Below the pieces are notes generated by a model, which was not told where the DNA came from, did not search any database, and saw nothing but the letters and a program-made list of their open reading frames with translations. From Pigoraptor vietnamica (lineage: Eukaryota; Opisthokonta; Filasterea): a DNA stretch of 25,000 bases. The stretch covers positions 1 to 25,000 of the forward strand of contig CALSCQ010000604.1 of assembly GCA_943704525.1 (NCBI GenBank). Direction: 5' to 3'. This document shows positions 1-14,055 of this stretch, piece by piece; positions within the stretch are counted from its first letter, which is position 1, and each line of letters opens with the position of its first letter. The translations under genes were made by a program, and so were the position numbers.

Positions 1-124
1 GGGGGGCGGGTGGGCGTGTGAACGTCCGAGAGGTGAAGGACTCCACTGCCCTGTGTATTTACTGAGAGAGAAAACTGTGCTCGCGTGGAAGCATGGGCTG
101 ACGACCGCGGTGCGTGCTACCCAG

Positions 125-507
125 GAGAAGAGGACGCTTATAAACGAAATCGAGATAATCTCGATGCTTCGACACCCCAACGTCGTCACGTTCATGGTGC
201 GTGTGCCTCTATTCTCGCTTGTGTCTGTCGCAGCTGTGAACTACACGCAGGCATTCACGTTGAGCCGGCTGCGTCGGATATAAGTGTGCAACCGTGCACT
301 CTGTTGTGGATGGTCTTTCGCCCTTTGATTTGTTTTTGCGGCGGCTGTCGATGTCTGTCGGCCGCTGACTGCGACGCCAATCCCACGGGAGGGCGCGTGC
401 ATCGAACCCCCAAACATTCTCGTCGTTACTGAGTACATGGAAAACGGTGCGCTTTGCGTCCTGCATACTGAGCGGAACGACTGATGGGGACGAGCGTGTA
501 CACATTG

Positions 508-568
<61 letters not shown>

Positions 569-569
569 T

Positions 570-609
<40 letters not shown>

Positions 610-2498
610 CACAAAGAGGCACACACACTCTTACACTTCCCTCTCTCCTCGAGTCGACTGCCTACTGAACTGAGTGGACTGAAGTCTCTCCACTCTGCTG
701 AGGATCGAGAAATTCACGCGGCTCCCTCGCTGCGCCCGCAGGCTCTCTTTACGACCTCATCGCGCGGAAGGACTTTTCGCTCACGTGGAAGCTGCGGCTT
801 GCGTTTGCACTGGACGCCGCGCGGGGCATCGCGTACATCCACTCGTCCGGACTCCTCCATCTGGACATCGTGGGTCGCCCTGTGTTTGCTTATTCCGTGC
901 ATCCCGCCAGTTCACTGTTGTGTCTGTGCCGCTGTTGCTTTGTGTGTTCGTTCGCGCCACGAGGGCGTTGTCAGCGGCCCCGCGTGATACTCGGAGTTGT
1001 GGCTGCGTCGGGGTGGAAGTGGTCGCTTATTCGTTAGCCTACTGTACCCCGAATTCACCGGCGGCGCAGAAATCGTCGAACCTCCTCGTTGATGACCACA
1101 TGCGGGTGAAGGGTGCGTGCAGCGTGTGCGGCGTGCATTTGTGTGCGGGATCGCGACGAGAGAGCAGAAGTGAGAGAAGGGAGACGATAAGGAGAAAAGG
1201 AGAAGGGAGAGAAAGCGAGATGTGGACCGCCAGTGTGCATGGGGTGCCTCAGAGTCTGTGGCCGAGCGTGTCGTGAGGGGATCGCTAACTGCTGGATTTT
1301 GCACTCGGCTGCTGTCCCACTGCACAGTACTGTGCTCACGGCACTCCTCTTTTCGCACGCAGTGGCGGACTTCGGGTTGGCAACGCTCAAGAGCCTCTCC
1401 GCGGACAAGGCGGCCGTTTTCTGCGGCACGCTGTACTGGATGGTGGGGCCAACTCTCCGTGGGCTGTTGCACGCACGGGATTGCCGATGCGTAGTTTTTG
1501 ATGTCCTCGTTGTGTGCAATGCGACTTCAGTTGTTCCCTCCGTGTGTGCGTGTTGTGCGCACGAGTGTGCGTGTGCCCGTGTGTGCCCGTGTGTGCCCGT
1601 GTGTGCGCGTGTGTGCATGTGTGTGGGCAGGTAGAGTGGCGGGTGGGTGTGCCAGTCGGCCATCCCATTCAGTTGTGCGTGACTCCACAAGTAATTTGAG
1701 CCTGCGCGTTTTCCCAGTGTCCTGAGATGATGATCGAGGAGCCCCTCTGCAGCGACAAGGCCGACGTATACTCTTTCGGTGAGCGCGCGTGTTTGTTATG
1801 GCACTCTGTGAGCCGCCGCGACTAGAGGCCTTTCAATATGAACGGACTGAGTGCACGTACTGTCTGGACGGCACCTTCAAACCACTCACACCTACACCCC
1901 GGCTATCTCCGTCGCAACGCATTTATCGGCTGCCTGCTCACACTCTCTCCGTGCGCCGCGCTCGCAGCCATTGTCATGTACGAACTTCTCACGAGGGAGC
2001 GCCCGTTCAAGGACTACGGTGCGGACAAGGAGCACCAGTTCATGGTTGCTGTCGTGCACGGCATGTGAGTGTCAGGACCCTTGCGCGTCACCCCGGGGCT
2101 GTTGTATGTATGAGCCAGGCTGAAAAGCAGCCGCGTCTGGCCATCCGCACTTTCACATGTTAATGCACACGCGCGCACGCACGCACACGCCCGCCCGGCA
2201 TGCACACACATACGCACACACGCGCTTGCCTAGTGCATCAGTGGAAATTGACGGGGCTGAAGCGATAACTGACAGCTGCACCGCCACCTCTCTGTCGCTG
2301 CGCAGCCGCCCGGGCCCAATCCCGCAAGGCTTCTCGACGTACGTTGAGCTCATGGCCGAGTGCTGGCATTCGGAGCACGTGAAACGCCCGCCATTCACCG
2401 AGATTGTCGACCGCCTCGAAGAGATGGGGAACGAAGGCGTCGACGCGTGGGAGGACCCCCTCGCCGTGCTCGCGGAGGGCCGTTTCGAAGAGACTTAG
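125..2498 (+). CDS. TKL-type protein kinase, C-terminal part (5' end outside window)
   Basis: Eight exons fit: 125-196, 392-446, 742-869, 1070-1112, 1363-1442, 1718-1778, 1968-2064, 2306-2498, together 242 residues plus TAG. All seven introns are GT-AG and the phases join cleanly. Read in order the exons give the kinase landmarks: helix-C Glu in NEIEIISMLRHPNVV, hinge VVTEYMENG, catalytic loop HLDIKSSNLL, ADFGLAT, GTLYWMCPE, then DVYSF, MYELLTRERPF and a C-lobe Trp-Arg region (AECWHSEHVKRPPF). This arrangement is typical of tyrosine-kinase-like Ser/Thr kinases such as the MLK/RAF-like proteins abundant in protists. The glycine loop and VAIK lysine must lie upstream of the window; an exon ending near base 9 is possible but unproven. 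The HRD arginine is Leu (HLD) and APE is CPE, while the catalytic Asp, Asn and DFG are present, so it is probably active but not of the RD class. The chain ends soon after the kinase fold, with no further domain. Confidence 0.85.
507..613. repeat. (CA)n microsatellite in TKL kinase intron 2
   Basis: Nearly pure CA dinucleotide tract with a few CG and TT interruptions, lying wholly inside the intron 447-741 of the kinase gene. Confidence 0.95.
1557..1628. repeat. GTGTGTGCCC-type 10-bp repeats in TKL kinase intron 5
   Basis: Three near-identical 10-bp units (GTGTGTGCCC) followed by GTGTGTGCGC and GTGTGTGCAT variants, within the intron 1443-1717. Confidence 0.8.
2157..2224. repeat. CA/CG-rich degenerate dinucleotide tract in TKL kinase intron 7
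   Basis: Imperfect (CA)n with GC and CCG interruptions inside the intron 2065-2305. Confidence 0.7.
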
Positions 2499-2704
2499 AG
2501 GATCACGTGCGCATGTGAGCCAGGACCGCTATGGTGCTCCCTTTGTCCGTGCGTTTCCATCTGCGCGGTATTTTCTGAGACGGGCCTGGAGGTCTCGACA
2601 CGGCTGCTAATCTTTTCTGAATCTTCTTCAGCCTGTTTTGCGCTGCCGCGCCAAATGACACAATGAATCGGCTCATAGTCAGTTATTATATAGCACGCTG
2701 CCGC

Positions 2705-6487
<3,783 letters not shown>

Positions 6488-6977
6488 CGCCACGCCGCTC
6501 CCGCCTGAGCGCAAAAGGAAGCGCAAGACAAGGGGAATGTCGTAGTCAAGAGGGACAGTGCGTGCGACGGCGCGTTCGGGGCTTCCCTCGTGCGATGCAG
6601 CTCACACACACGAAAGGGCTGAAGGCCAAGTCAAGAGGCGCAAATAAGAGCGTGCCGCTTGTGTTTGGCGTTGAGTTGTGTGTGCATGGCTGCTTCAGCT
6701 GTGTGTGCGCGCGCCGTGTGGGCTGTGGGCGCGCAGTGCGAGTTTTGGCCGGGCTGGGCTAAACGTGTCCGGACATTGACTTTTCGTACAATGCGTCATT
6801 TCCACGTGTGATGTCATTTTTCCAGGGCAACAGGTTTCTATTTTGGGATGGTCACGTGCCATCGGGCAAAAAAAAACGTACCGTTCAAGCCAGGGGTACC
6901 CCTGGTTCAAGCGCTGCGTTTTGCCGCGTTTACTCTTGAACTCACTCTCATAACAGCGCCTCTCTGCTGTCGGCACC
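6488..6977. promoter_or_regulatory. Divergent intergenic region between SLC12 gene and the 326-aa gene
   Basis: No gene is evident in these 490 bp. The part 6765-6870 is AT-richer than its surroundings and holds TCCGGACA (6768), two GTCATTT motifs near 6793 and 6813, CACGTG motifs near 6804 and 6853, and an A-run. A perfect 16-bp palindrome follows at 6890. Its position between two divergent start codons makes it the likely shared promoter; no TATA box was recognised with confidence. Confidence 0.55.
6883..6912. repeat. Perfect 16-bp palindrome flanked by 8-bp direct repeats
   Basis: CCAGGGGTACCCCTGG occupies 6890-6905. GTTCAAGC occurs directly at 6883-6890 and again at 6905-6912, each overlapping the palindrome end by one base. 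It lies about 65 bp upstream of the ATG at 6978. Confidence 0.85.
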
Positions 6978-7798
6978 ATGCGGGCAGCGCAGGAGCGGCC
7001 GACGGGTCGCTCTGCGCTGTCGACGCTCACTTATTCCATCGAATGCGAGTACGACGAACCGTCGCCTGCGCCGTGCCTCACGCAAGTGCGCCCTAAGATT
7101 CCCGTATCTCCGCTGAGCGTCCGTTATCCTTCCGGCTTCAATGGCGCCGGCAGTTCGGCCACTCGCACGTACATGTCCTTGGGGCGGCACCCGTACGCCA
7201 CGACGGGACTGCGCACGATGCGGGACAAGGGGGACGACGGTGAAGAGCGAGGGTGCGTGCAGGGCGGAAGGGCGTCCACGTCGCCAGATCGAACTCAATC
7301 GCAACGAGGCGGTGCACCTGATGCATACGATGCGGGTGACTCGCCGTGCGTGAAGTGTGACGACTGCGGTGGGTGCAAGGACGGCGAGGGCGAAGGGGAC
7401 GAGGCCGTGGATGACGAGCTGCTCGCAACGCACGTGGTGGAGGGCGTGCTGCGCGCGGTCAGTGGCATGGACGACGAGGAAGATGAAGACATACGGCGAT
7501 ATCGCTCGGAGAAGGAGCGAATGGCGCGGCCGCGGAGGTCTCCCCCGCAGCATGCGGAGGTGCCGTCGGTTCGGTTTCCCGCGGGCCCCGGCATCCAGTG
7601 CTACAACACGTACAAACAGCTGCCAATTTTGTTGCCGCCGCTGCGAAGACCCGCCCAGCCAGTGCGTTCGGTGCGTTAACTGCAAATGTGTGTGTGTGTG
7701 TGTATGTGTGTGTGCGTGTGTGTGTGTGCGTGCGTGTGTGTGTGTGTGCGTGTGTGTGTGTGTATGTGTGTGTGCGTGCGTGCGTGTGTGTGTGTGCG

Positions 7799-7873
<75 letters not shown>

Positions 7874-8196
7874 ATTCACTCACCAATTGCTATCTACAGG
7901 ACGACGACTCCGACACCAACTCGACACACAACGGCCGGCGCGCCTCGTCACGTGCCACCGACAGGGACGCGGACGACGACGACGACACGCACTCGCAGGC
8001 GTCGACGTTGCCTCCCTTTTGCCCGTACGGCACCGTCTTCCCCACGCAAAAGGCAGTCGCCAACGGCGGTCGGTGGGTGAACCGTTTCCGTGCGACGCAG
8101 CAGCGACAAAAGACACTGCTGTGCAAGAGCAAGCTGGAGGAGAAGCGCGGGTCAACAAATCCAAAGGCCGTGGACGAGCTCGTGCGTGCGTTGTAG
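6978..8196 (+). CDS. Hypothetical acidic protein, two exons
   Basis: Exon 1 is 6978-7661 and exon 2 is 7900-8196, giving 326 residues. The intron is GTGCGT...CTACAG, phase 0. An alternative donor nine bases later (GTGCGTTAAC) would add three residues, VRS. No family was recognised. The N-terminal 80 residues are rich in Pro, Ser and Tyr. A small cysteine cluster CVKCDDCGGC lies at about residue 116 and could bind a metal. A strongly acidic stretch near residue 160 (GMDDEEDEDIRRY) and another after the splice (DRDADDDDDTHS) flank a Pro/Arg-rich region. The C-terminus is basic and ordered-looking (GGRWVNRFRATQQRQK). The reading frame stays open across both exons and the repeat lies exactly in the intron, which supports a real gene. 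Function unknown; a nuclear or RNA-associated protein would fit the composition, but this is a guess. Confidence 0.6.
7687..7871. repeat. (TG)n microsatellite filling the intron of the 326-aa gene
   Basis: Dinucleotide TG tract with TGCG and TGTA interruptions in its first half and a pure second half. It occupies most of the intron 7662-7899 and ends just before the acceptor region. Confidence 0.95.
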
Positions 8197-8357
8197 TTTG
8201 CGTGCAGCATTGCGGCGTTGCGGCGCGTGACGTGCCCACACATGCGTGTGAATAATGTACATATATCACTTGCAAAGTATCGTTTTAGTAAGCGTCCCGG
8301 ACCGCGATCAACACGGCAAAGGGGCTTGCACTTGATTGTTTGGCGTCTGCATGTAGT

Positions 8358-8425
<68 letters not shown>

Positions 8426-8662
8426 ATGTGTGTGTGCGTGTGCGTGTGCGTGTGTGTGCGTTTTGCAATTGAATACATGCGGGTGCGTACGATGTGAGAG
8501 CGGTGTTGGTGCAAATGAAAATGAGCGCGCAAATTCCTGCAAACCAAAGACAACACACGCACGCAACGCACGCGGCCGCGACACATTCAAACAAAGGCAG
8601 CGACGAATTGCACATCCCGCCAGCGAGCCATTCGCAACGCACAACCCGCGTTCCTCGCCCAT
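8197..8662. other. Convergent intergenic region with (TG)n tract
   Basis: These 466 bp lie between two convergent stop codons. A TG tract occupies about 8359-8460. The rest shows no coding signal on either strand; the long Cys/Val or His/Thr reading frames here are produced by the repeat. It probably contains the 3' UTRs of both neighbours. Confidence 0.6.
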
Positions 8663-11600
8663 CTACTCGGCCTTCCCAGCAATCGCAGCGGCGGATTCCT
8701 TGCAGTCGATGAGCTTGCGGTCCTTGCTAAGCACGACGCCCTGCGTCCGCAGGAACTTCTGCACGTCACGGAGCGCCTCAAACGCCAGCTCCTTCTTGAC
8801 ATACTCGACGGGAAGAGTCGGTCGGAACCTAATCACGTGGCCACAGTCAGTCACATTAGAAATGCGCGCGTGTGCGGAGCGTGGTGCGTGTGTGTGCATA
8901 TTACGGGAACGCAAAAGTGCGTGTGTGTGCGGATGCGGCGATGGAGAAAATGCCCGCGTGTCACAAAGACCCACGCTTTGATCATCACGCGGAGGCCCGC
9001 AATGCGCTCCCGGTCGACGTATTTGTTCATGAGATAGGCGCCCATGTTCGGCGCGGAAGCGAAGAGTCGGAAGAACTGGTGGTAGTTACCAAACGCAATC
9101 GCCTCTCGCACCTACGCACAACGACAGGGGCCGTCAGGAATCTCAAATCCACAAAGTAGACACAGCGAAGACGTGACAAATCGTAAATGTGACAATCAAG
9201 CGTATGCCGCACAAGACAAAACGTCGGGAAAACATATATGCTTGTGCGTGCGTGTGTGTGTGTGTGTGTGGTGTGTGTGTTTGTGTATGTGTGTGTGGTG
9301 TGTGTGTGGTGTGTGTATGTGTGTGTGTGTGTGTGTGTGTGCGTGTGTGTGTGTGTGTGTTGTGTGTGAGAGTGTGGAAAGAGAGGAGGGAGGGAGGGGA
9401 GGGCACGACCAAGAGACGCGTGTCGCACCTCTAGCGCGTGCTTGATAGCTGGATCGCGCCTCTCCTTCGGCGTGAGTTCGTTGAGGTAGTTCATCATATC
9501 AATGTCGTTCCTCAGATACAGCGCGTAGAGAATGCGGTAGGCGACAAACTCGGTCACGTGCCCCGCGATGTTCTCGGCGAAGAGCACCTTGAGCTGGCTC
9601 TGGCACTGGTTAAACTCGCCGACATCCCCCTGCGGCGCACGATACGAGTCAGCACGACCCGCGTAAAAGCAACAGCACTCAAGACAAGGCGGCCGTACTA
9701 CTGCGATAACAAAGAATGACCACATAAGCATAGTCAACACGTAGATATTCCCACAGAAGGACAAGCATAACTAACTAGTCCGGCTACACGCACACACACG
9801 CACGCACATACTACCTTTTCGAGCGCTATCCGCGCATGGGTCTCGTACACGAGCACCGTAAAGTCGTTGCGAATGCACTGAACCTGCACGCACCAACAAC
9901 GCCGTCAGGGAAGCCTCACCGACACGCACAAGAGATACACTCCGCGCCCCAGTTTCCCGATCAAGCAACAAACATGCATACGACCACCCCTCGCAACACA
10001 CCGTGAGGTCCTGTCGAATGGACTTGAGCTGCTCGCACACATAGTGATAGTCGCTCGTCTCCTTCCAGCGCTGCTTGACCATCTCGAGCGACCGCGCAAG
10101 GACGGCTTGCGGGCGGACGGTCGAAGGATCCGGTGCAGACGTGAGGCGAAGGTATTGCTTCTCCAGCGCCAGACTTGTGCCGCTGTTGGTACCAAGGATC
10201 GTGGTTTTGAGAGACAGACACAAACAAACACAGTGCAAAACGCAAGCATGTGTCCAATGACACATACGCGCCCATTACACACAACACGTGCACACACGCG
10301 CACGCACAAAGCCCACACGCACACACATGCACACGCGCGCGCACGAAGCCCACACGCACAAGCCCCACACGCACAACGCGCACGCACCGGATGATGAACT
10401 TGGTCCAGTCGACATCGTCGCCGTCCTCGATCGCGCTGACGTGAAACTGCGAGTGCGACGACGGCTTGCTCTGGGCGGCCTTCTTTTGCTTCTTTGTCTG
10501 CTTGGGCTCGGCGTGAGGAAAAATGCGGTCGTCCCCCCTCAAATCGAAACGGGCGGCGCGCGCCTCCAGCACCGCATCCGACGGCGTAAACTCATCGCCC
10601 GCGATCTTCTTGCGTTTGGCCGGCTGTCCTTCCGCGCCGGCGCCGGCTTTCCGCTTTCCCACGCGCGGCAACGGCATTTCCGCCCAATTGCGCGTCTGAA
10701 GGTCCCCCTGGGCCCTCGCGCTCGAGATAATCACCTGCAGTTCGCTCTCTACCTCTTCAATCTCCGCGTCCGTCCGCGCCTCCTTAAAAGCCCGGCTAAT
10801 GTACTCCGTCAGTGCGGGCGGAAACTCGCTCGCTGGGCCGGTCTTCGCCTTCTCCTTGGCAGCACGGGCCGAAGCGAGCTCTCGCGCACCGGCGGAGGAG
10901 TTCAGCCCACCGGACGAGTTGAGGGCCGCCTGCGCGATTGCGGGCGACGTCGCTGTGCCCCCAGGAAGACCAAGCGCTGACGGCGCAGGGTGCGCGGTCG
11001 TGTCGAAGCGCGACCCCTTCTTCACAGGACTCACAGCAATGTACGCCGGCCGCGGGGCAGAACTCGGTTGCGCGCTCTTGATGGCGGCGGCCGCAGCTGC
11101 GTACGAAAACGGCCGAGGCGCAGCACCCGCGCCAGGCGCGAGAGTTCCGCGAGGTAAGGTTGGTGACGATGCGAGCGAGGCGTAGGGAGAGGACTGCCCT
11201 TGTGTCGGTGGTGCCTGCCACGCAGCCTGTGGTGCGGGTTGCGGCGGTTGGTGTGTTGGGGCGTATGCGTGCGGTGCGGTTTGCGGCTGCGGCGGGGGGA
11301 CGGCCGGGGGAGGGACGACGGCGACCTTCCCTGTCGGCGTGTGCTGGTACACGGCGTGCAGCGTCGTGTTCTTGATGGTGTGTCCGGTCGCGGGCGCCTT
11401 CACTTGCGCGGGCTGTCCGTGTTGGGCGGGCGGATATGTCGGCTGCTGGGACGCAGAGTACCCGTACGAATCGCCCTGCTGGTTCCACCCGGCGTACCCT
11501 TGCTGCGCCGGCTTCGAGTCGGTTGCGGCCGGCGGTTGTGCGTGGGGCTGCGTATAGTCGTACCCGCCTGCGTAGCCTGCGTACGACTGGTCGTATTGTC

Positions 11601-12653
11601 CGTAACCTTGCTGGGGCGCGTACTGCTGCGGCGGCTGCTGTCCCTGTGATGCGTAGTACTGCGCGTATGCCGGGTCGTAATTGTAGCCCTCGTACGACTG
11701 CTGCGGCTGCTGCGCGTAGTCTTGTTGTGCGTAAGGGGCGTGGCCCCCCTGCGCCGCCTGCGTCTGTGCGTGCGACTGCTGCCCTTGTGCGTCGGCGGCG
11801 CTCTCCTGGGTGTGTGCCGGCTGCTGTTGCGGCTGCTGCGGTTGCTGGCCGTAGTAATTGCCGTATGCGCCGTATGCGCCGTACGCGTCGGTGCCGGATT
11901 GCCTGCACACGCAACGCGCGATTGTCACACCACACGCCTATAGGGAGGCAATCGCGATGCAATGGGGAAGTGCATGACTGACGATAAGGACTCACGCGAT
12001 GCAATGGGAGAAGTACAGACTGACGCTAAGCAGTCACGCGGGACATGAATACCATACCCTTGCCAATACTGCTGCTGTCCCTGCTGCCCCTGCTGTGCGT
12101 ATCCGTGGCCGTAGTACGGCTGCTGCGCCTGCGTCGACTGCGGCCCCTGCGTGTGTGCGTGTTGCGAGTAATCGGCCTGACCTTGAGCCGGATGCGGCTG
12201 CGCGTACTGCGACGCGTAGTCCGGCTGTCCTTGCTGATAAGACTGGTACTGCGAGTGGTCGTACTGCGGCTGCGCGGCTGCGGCTGCGTCGCCCTGCGCG
12301 GGTGCCTGGGACTAAAGGGCGCGTCGGATTAGCACTTATCGCCGTCACACACACGCTTTGCAACGCAAGAAAGGAATGGGATGTGGAGTCACATAAACAA
12401 GAGGGAGAATAAAGTCACATCCATGGGTGAGCTCGTCGCACAGACGACCCCGAGTGAACAGTAAGGCCTCGACAGTTCTATAAAGATCGGGTAAGGCTCA
12501 AGGTTCCACTGTGTCAAATCATACCAATCGAAAACGCACAAACCACAACATCCAACCACGATGCACAGACAGCAGCAACCATGCATAACACCCATAGCAT
12601 GCACACGCGTAACACACCGCTTGCCGCGTCGTGGCGTCCCAGCGGCTGCTCAT
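8663..12653 (-). CDS. LENG8: LENG8-type SAC3/GANP domain protein
   Basis: Eight exons on the minus strand: 12653-12618, 12305-12058, 11902-10388, 10182-10002, 9883-9815, 9629-9429, 9111-8975, 8828-8663. They sum to 850 residues plus TAG. The C-terminal 240 residues carry the SAC3/GANP helical domain of the LENG8 family: [75 protein letters not shown] and [14 protein letters not shown], in family order. SAC3-domain proteins act in nuclear mRNA export and processing. Residues about 13-200 are a Gln/Tyr/Gly/Pro-rich low-complexity region, followed by Ala/Pro-rich linker. Basic clusters KRKAG...KRKK (near 509) and TKKQKK (near 566) look like nuclear signals. The first exon ([12 protein letters not shown]) is inferred from a good donor and phase and is the least certain part. 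Human LENG8 is similar in length. Confidence 0.88.
9245..9368. repeat. (TG)n microsatellite in LENG8 intron 6
   Basis: TG tract with GTGG and TTTG interruptions, inside the intron 9112-9428. A short purine-rich run follows on the + strand. Confidence 0.9.
10262..10386. repeat. Degenerate (CA/CG)n tract in LENG8 intron 3
   Basis: CA-rich tract with CACGCGCA, CACAAAGCCC and CACGAAGCCC interruptions, inside the intron 10183-10387. It includes imperfectly repeated segments containing AAGCCCACACGCACA. Confidence 0.75.
11953..12040. repeat. 42-bp tandem duplication in LENG8 intron 2
   Basis: A 42-bp unit beginning CGCGATGCAATGGG at 11953 recurs at 11995 with a few substitutions; both copies contain ACTGACG and TCACGCG. 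It lies entirely within the intron 11903-12057. Confidence 0.75.
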
Positions 12654-13623
12654 TCGCACTCGCGCGGGCCCGTGCAGCGCAGACGCCCCCACACCATCCG
12701 CGCAAACGCAGCGCAGCCACCGGCGACGACTACTGCGCGATCAGTAAACACGGCGATAGAACTACTGCGATCTATGGGGCAGATAACGAAGGCGCGCGCG
12801 GGATGCGTGAAGACGAAGACGCGCCGAAACGTGGGTTTTTTGCGCCACACACAAAATCCCAACCCGCCTGTTCCACACGAACATTGGGACTGTTCAGAGG
12901 AAATTAATGTGAAAATTACCCCATTTTTCGCTCACTTTTCCGGACAAACTTTTCAATTGGCGTGTGACAATGCCGTCACAATGTTGTCATTATAATAATG
13001 ACGATACGATGACGGCACTTGCAGTCCTTCGCACTTGCCATTATTACGGTGATCTCTTGACTATGGATTCACTATGGCAGCCGAATTTATTTCGCGCCGT
13101 GCGAGGCGAGTGATTGGACGGTTGCGTGTGTGTCCCTCACTCTCTATGCTCTGCATCCATCGCTCTCTCTCTCGTCTGTGTGTGCTATCGTTGCCACCGT
13201 GCGTTCACAAGAGAAGGAGAGGTAGTCGCGTGGAGAGTGGACTCAACGTGGATTTTGTGTTGGAAGGTGGGGAAGGGCTGACTTGCGCGATTGTTGCGTT
13301 GGGCGCCCCATTCATTAGAGCGCGCACTCGGACGACCAAAACGCGTGGCAGTTGTAGTGGATGAGCGTCTTCGTGCGGCGTCGTTTGCGGACGCATGACA
13401 CCTTCTCCTTTGTCCATCTTCTCCTGCGTCAGTGCTTGAGATGCATTGTGCGTTGTGTGCGTCGTTCTAGCCGCTTGATTAAGCGCTCAAGTCACCGTTC
13501 TCATGCCTCTCTGTTTTATATGTGTGTGTGCCTCCCAAATGTGCCCGTCGCACCCGCGGCTGTGCGCCTGACCCGTGCATCTCCGCCCCGTTGCAGTTTA
13601 TATTGCCCTTGTCAACGGCAAAC
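12654..13623. promoter_or_regulatory. Divergent intergenic region between LENG8 and COX6B
   Basis: No convincing gene in 970 bp. The section 12850-13060 is markedly AT-richer than the flanks and contains TCCGGACA (12939), CAATTGG, a nested dyad at 12971-13017 and a repeated GCACTTGC (13015 and 13031). The section 13130-13550 is pyrimidine-rich with several GTGCGT- and CAG-like sites. A 5'-UTR intron for COX6B ending at the CAG just before position 13598 is possible but cannot be proved from sequence. Confidence 0.55.
12971..13017. promoter_or_regulatory. Nested inverted repeat (47-bp dyad)
   Basis: Outer arms TGCCGTCA (12971-12978) and TGACGGCA (13010-13017) surround an inner perfect palindrome GTCATTATAATAATGAC (12986-13002). 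Both pairs share the same centre, base 12994, while the 7-bp spacers between arms are largely unrelated. This is the form expected of a site for a dimeric or paired regulator; its partner is unknown. Confidence 0.6.
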
Positions 13624-14055
13624 ATGTCGGACCAAGTGGAGATTAAGACGCCGCAGTTTGACGCGCGCTTCCCCAACCAGAACCAGACGCGCAACTGCTG
13701 GCAGAACTACGTCGACTTCCACAAGTGCGTCAAGGCCAAGGGAGAGGACTACCCGCCCTGCCAGCAGTTCAAGCGCGCCTTTACCAGCCTCTGCCCGATC
13801 GAATGGGTGCGTGTTGCGTGCACGAGCATGCGTGCTGTCACTTGCTTCCGTGGCCTCTGTGTTGCACTCGTCTGCGTGTGTTGCGTGTGTCGTGTGTTGA
13901 ATAAGGCTTGTGCTGCACTCGTCTGCGTGTGTGCGTGTGTCATGCGACGCAAGTGCCGCCAATTTGACAAAAATCCAATCTGACGGCTGTCTGTGGCGCA
14001 GACGGAGTCGTGGGATGCCCAGCGGGCCGAGGGCACGTACCCCTCGAAGATCTAA
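13624..14055 (+). CDS. COX6B: Cytochrome c oxidase subunit VIb (COX6B)
   Basis: Exon 1 is 13624-13806 and exon 2 is 14002-14055, giving 78 residues, the usual size for the family. COX6B sits on the intermembrane-space face of respiratory complex IV and bridges the dimer. The protein shows the twin cysteine motif: C-x9-C ([11 protein letters not shown]) and C-x10-C ([12 protein letters not shown]), then CPIEW, with the second exon supplying [17 protein letters not shown]. Such twin-Cys proteins are imported by the Mia40 oxidative route and need no cleavable presequence, consistent with the short N-terminus [19 protein letters not shown]. The intron splits the conserved W...W region in phase 0 with a GTGCGT donor and GGCGCAG acceptor. 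The ATG follows a pyrimidine-rich region and an AACATG context. Confidence 0.95.

Noticed and set aside
209-668. Long Cys/Val and His/Thr reading frames over the CA tract
   Set aside because: They are translations of a dinucleotide repeat lying inside a kinase intron; the same holds near 5600-5900, 7680-7880, 8350-8470 and 9240-9370.
6883-6912. tRNA gene, because GGTTCAAGC resembles a B box
   Set aside because: No A box, acceptor stem or anticodon arm can be folded around it.
9961-10387. Apparent extension of the long LENG8 exon past 10388
   Set aside because: Open only by chance through a CA-rich intron; the SAC3 domain resumes in another frame after the acceptor at 10183.
13074-13364. Possible 96-residue gene on the + strand upstream of COX6B
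   Set aside because: Low-complexity Ser/Leu/Arg composition in a pyrimidine-rich promoter region, no family match and no splice support.
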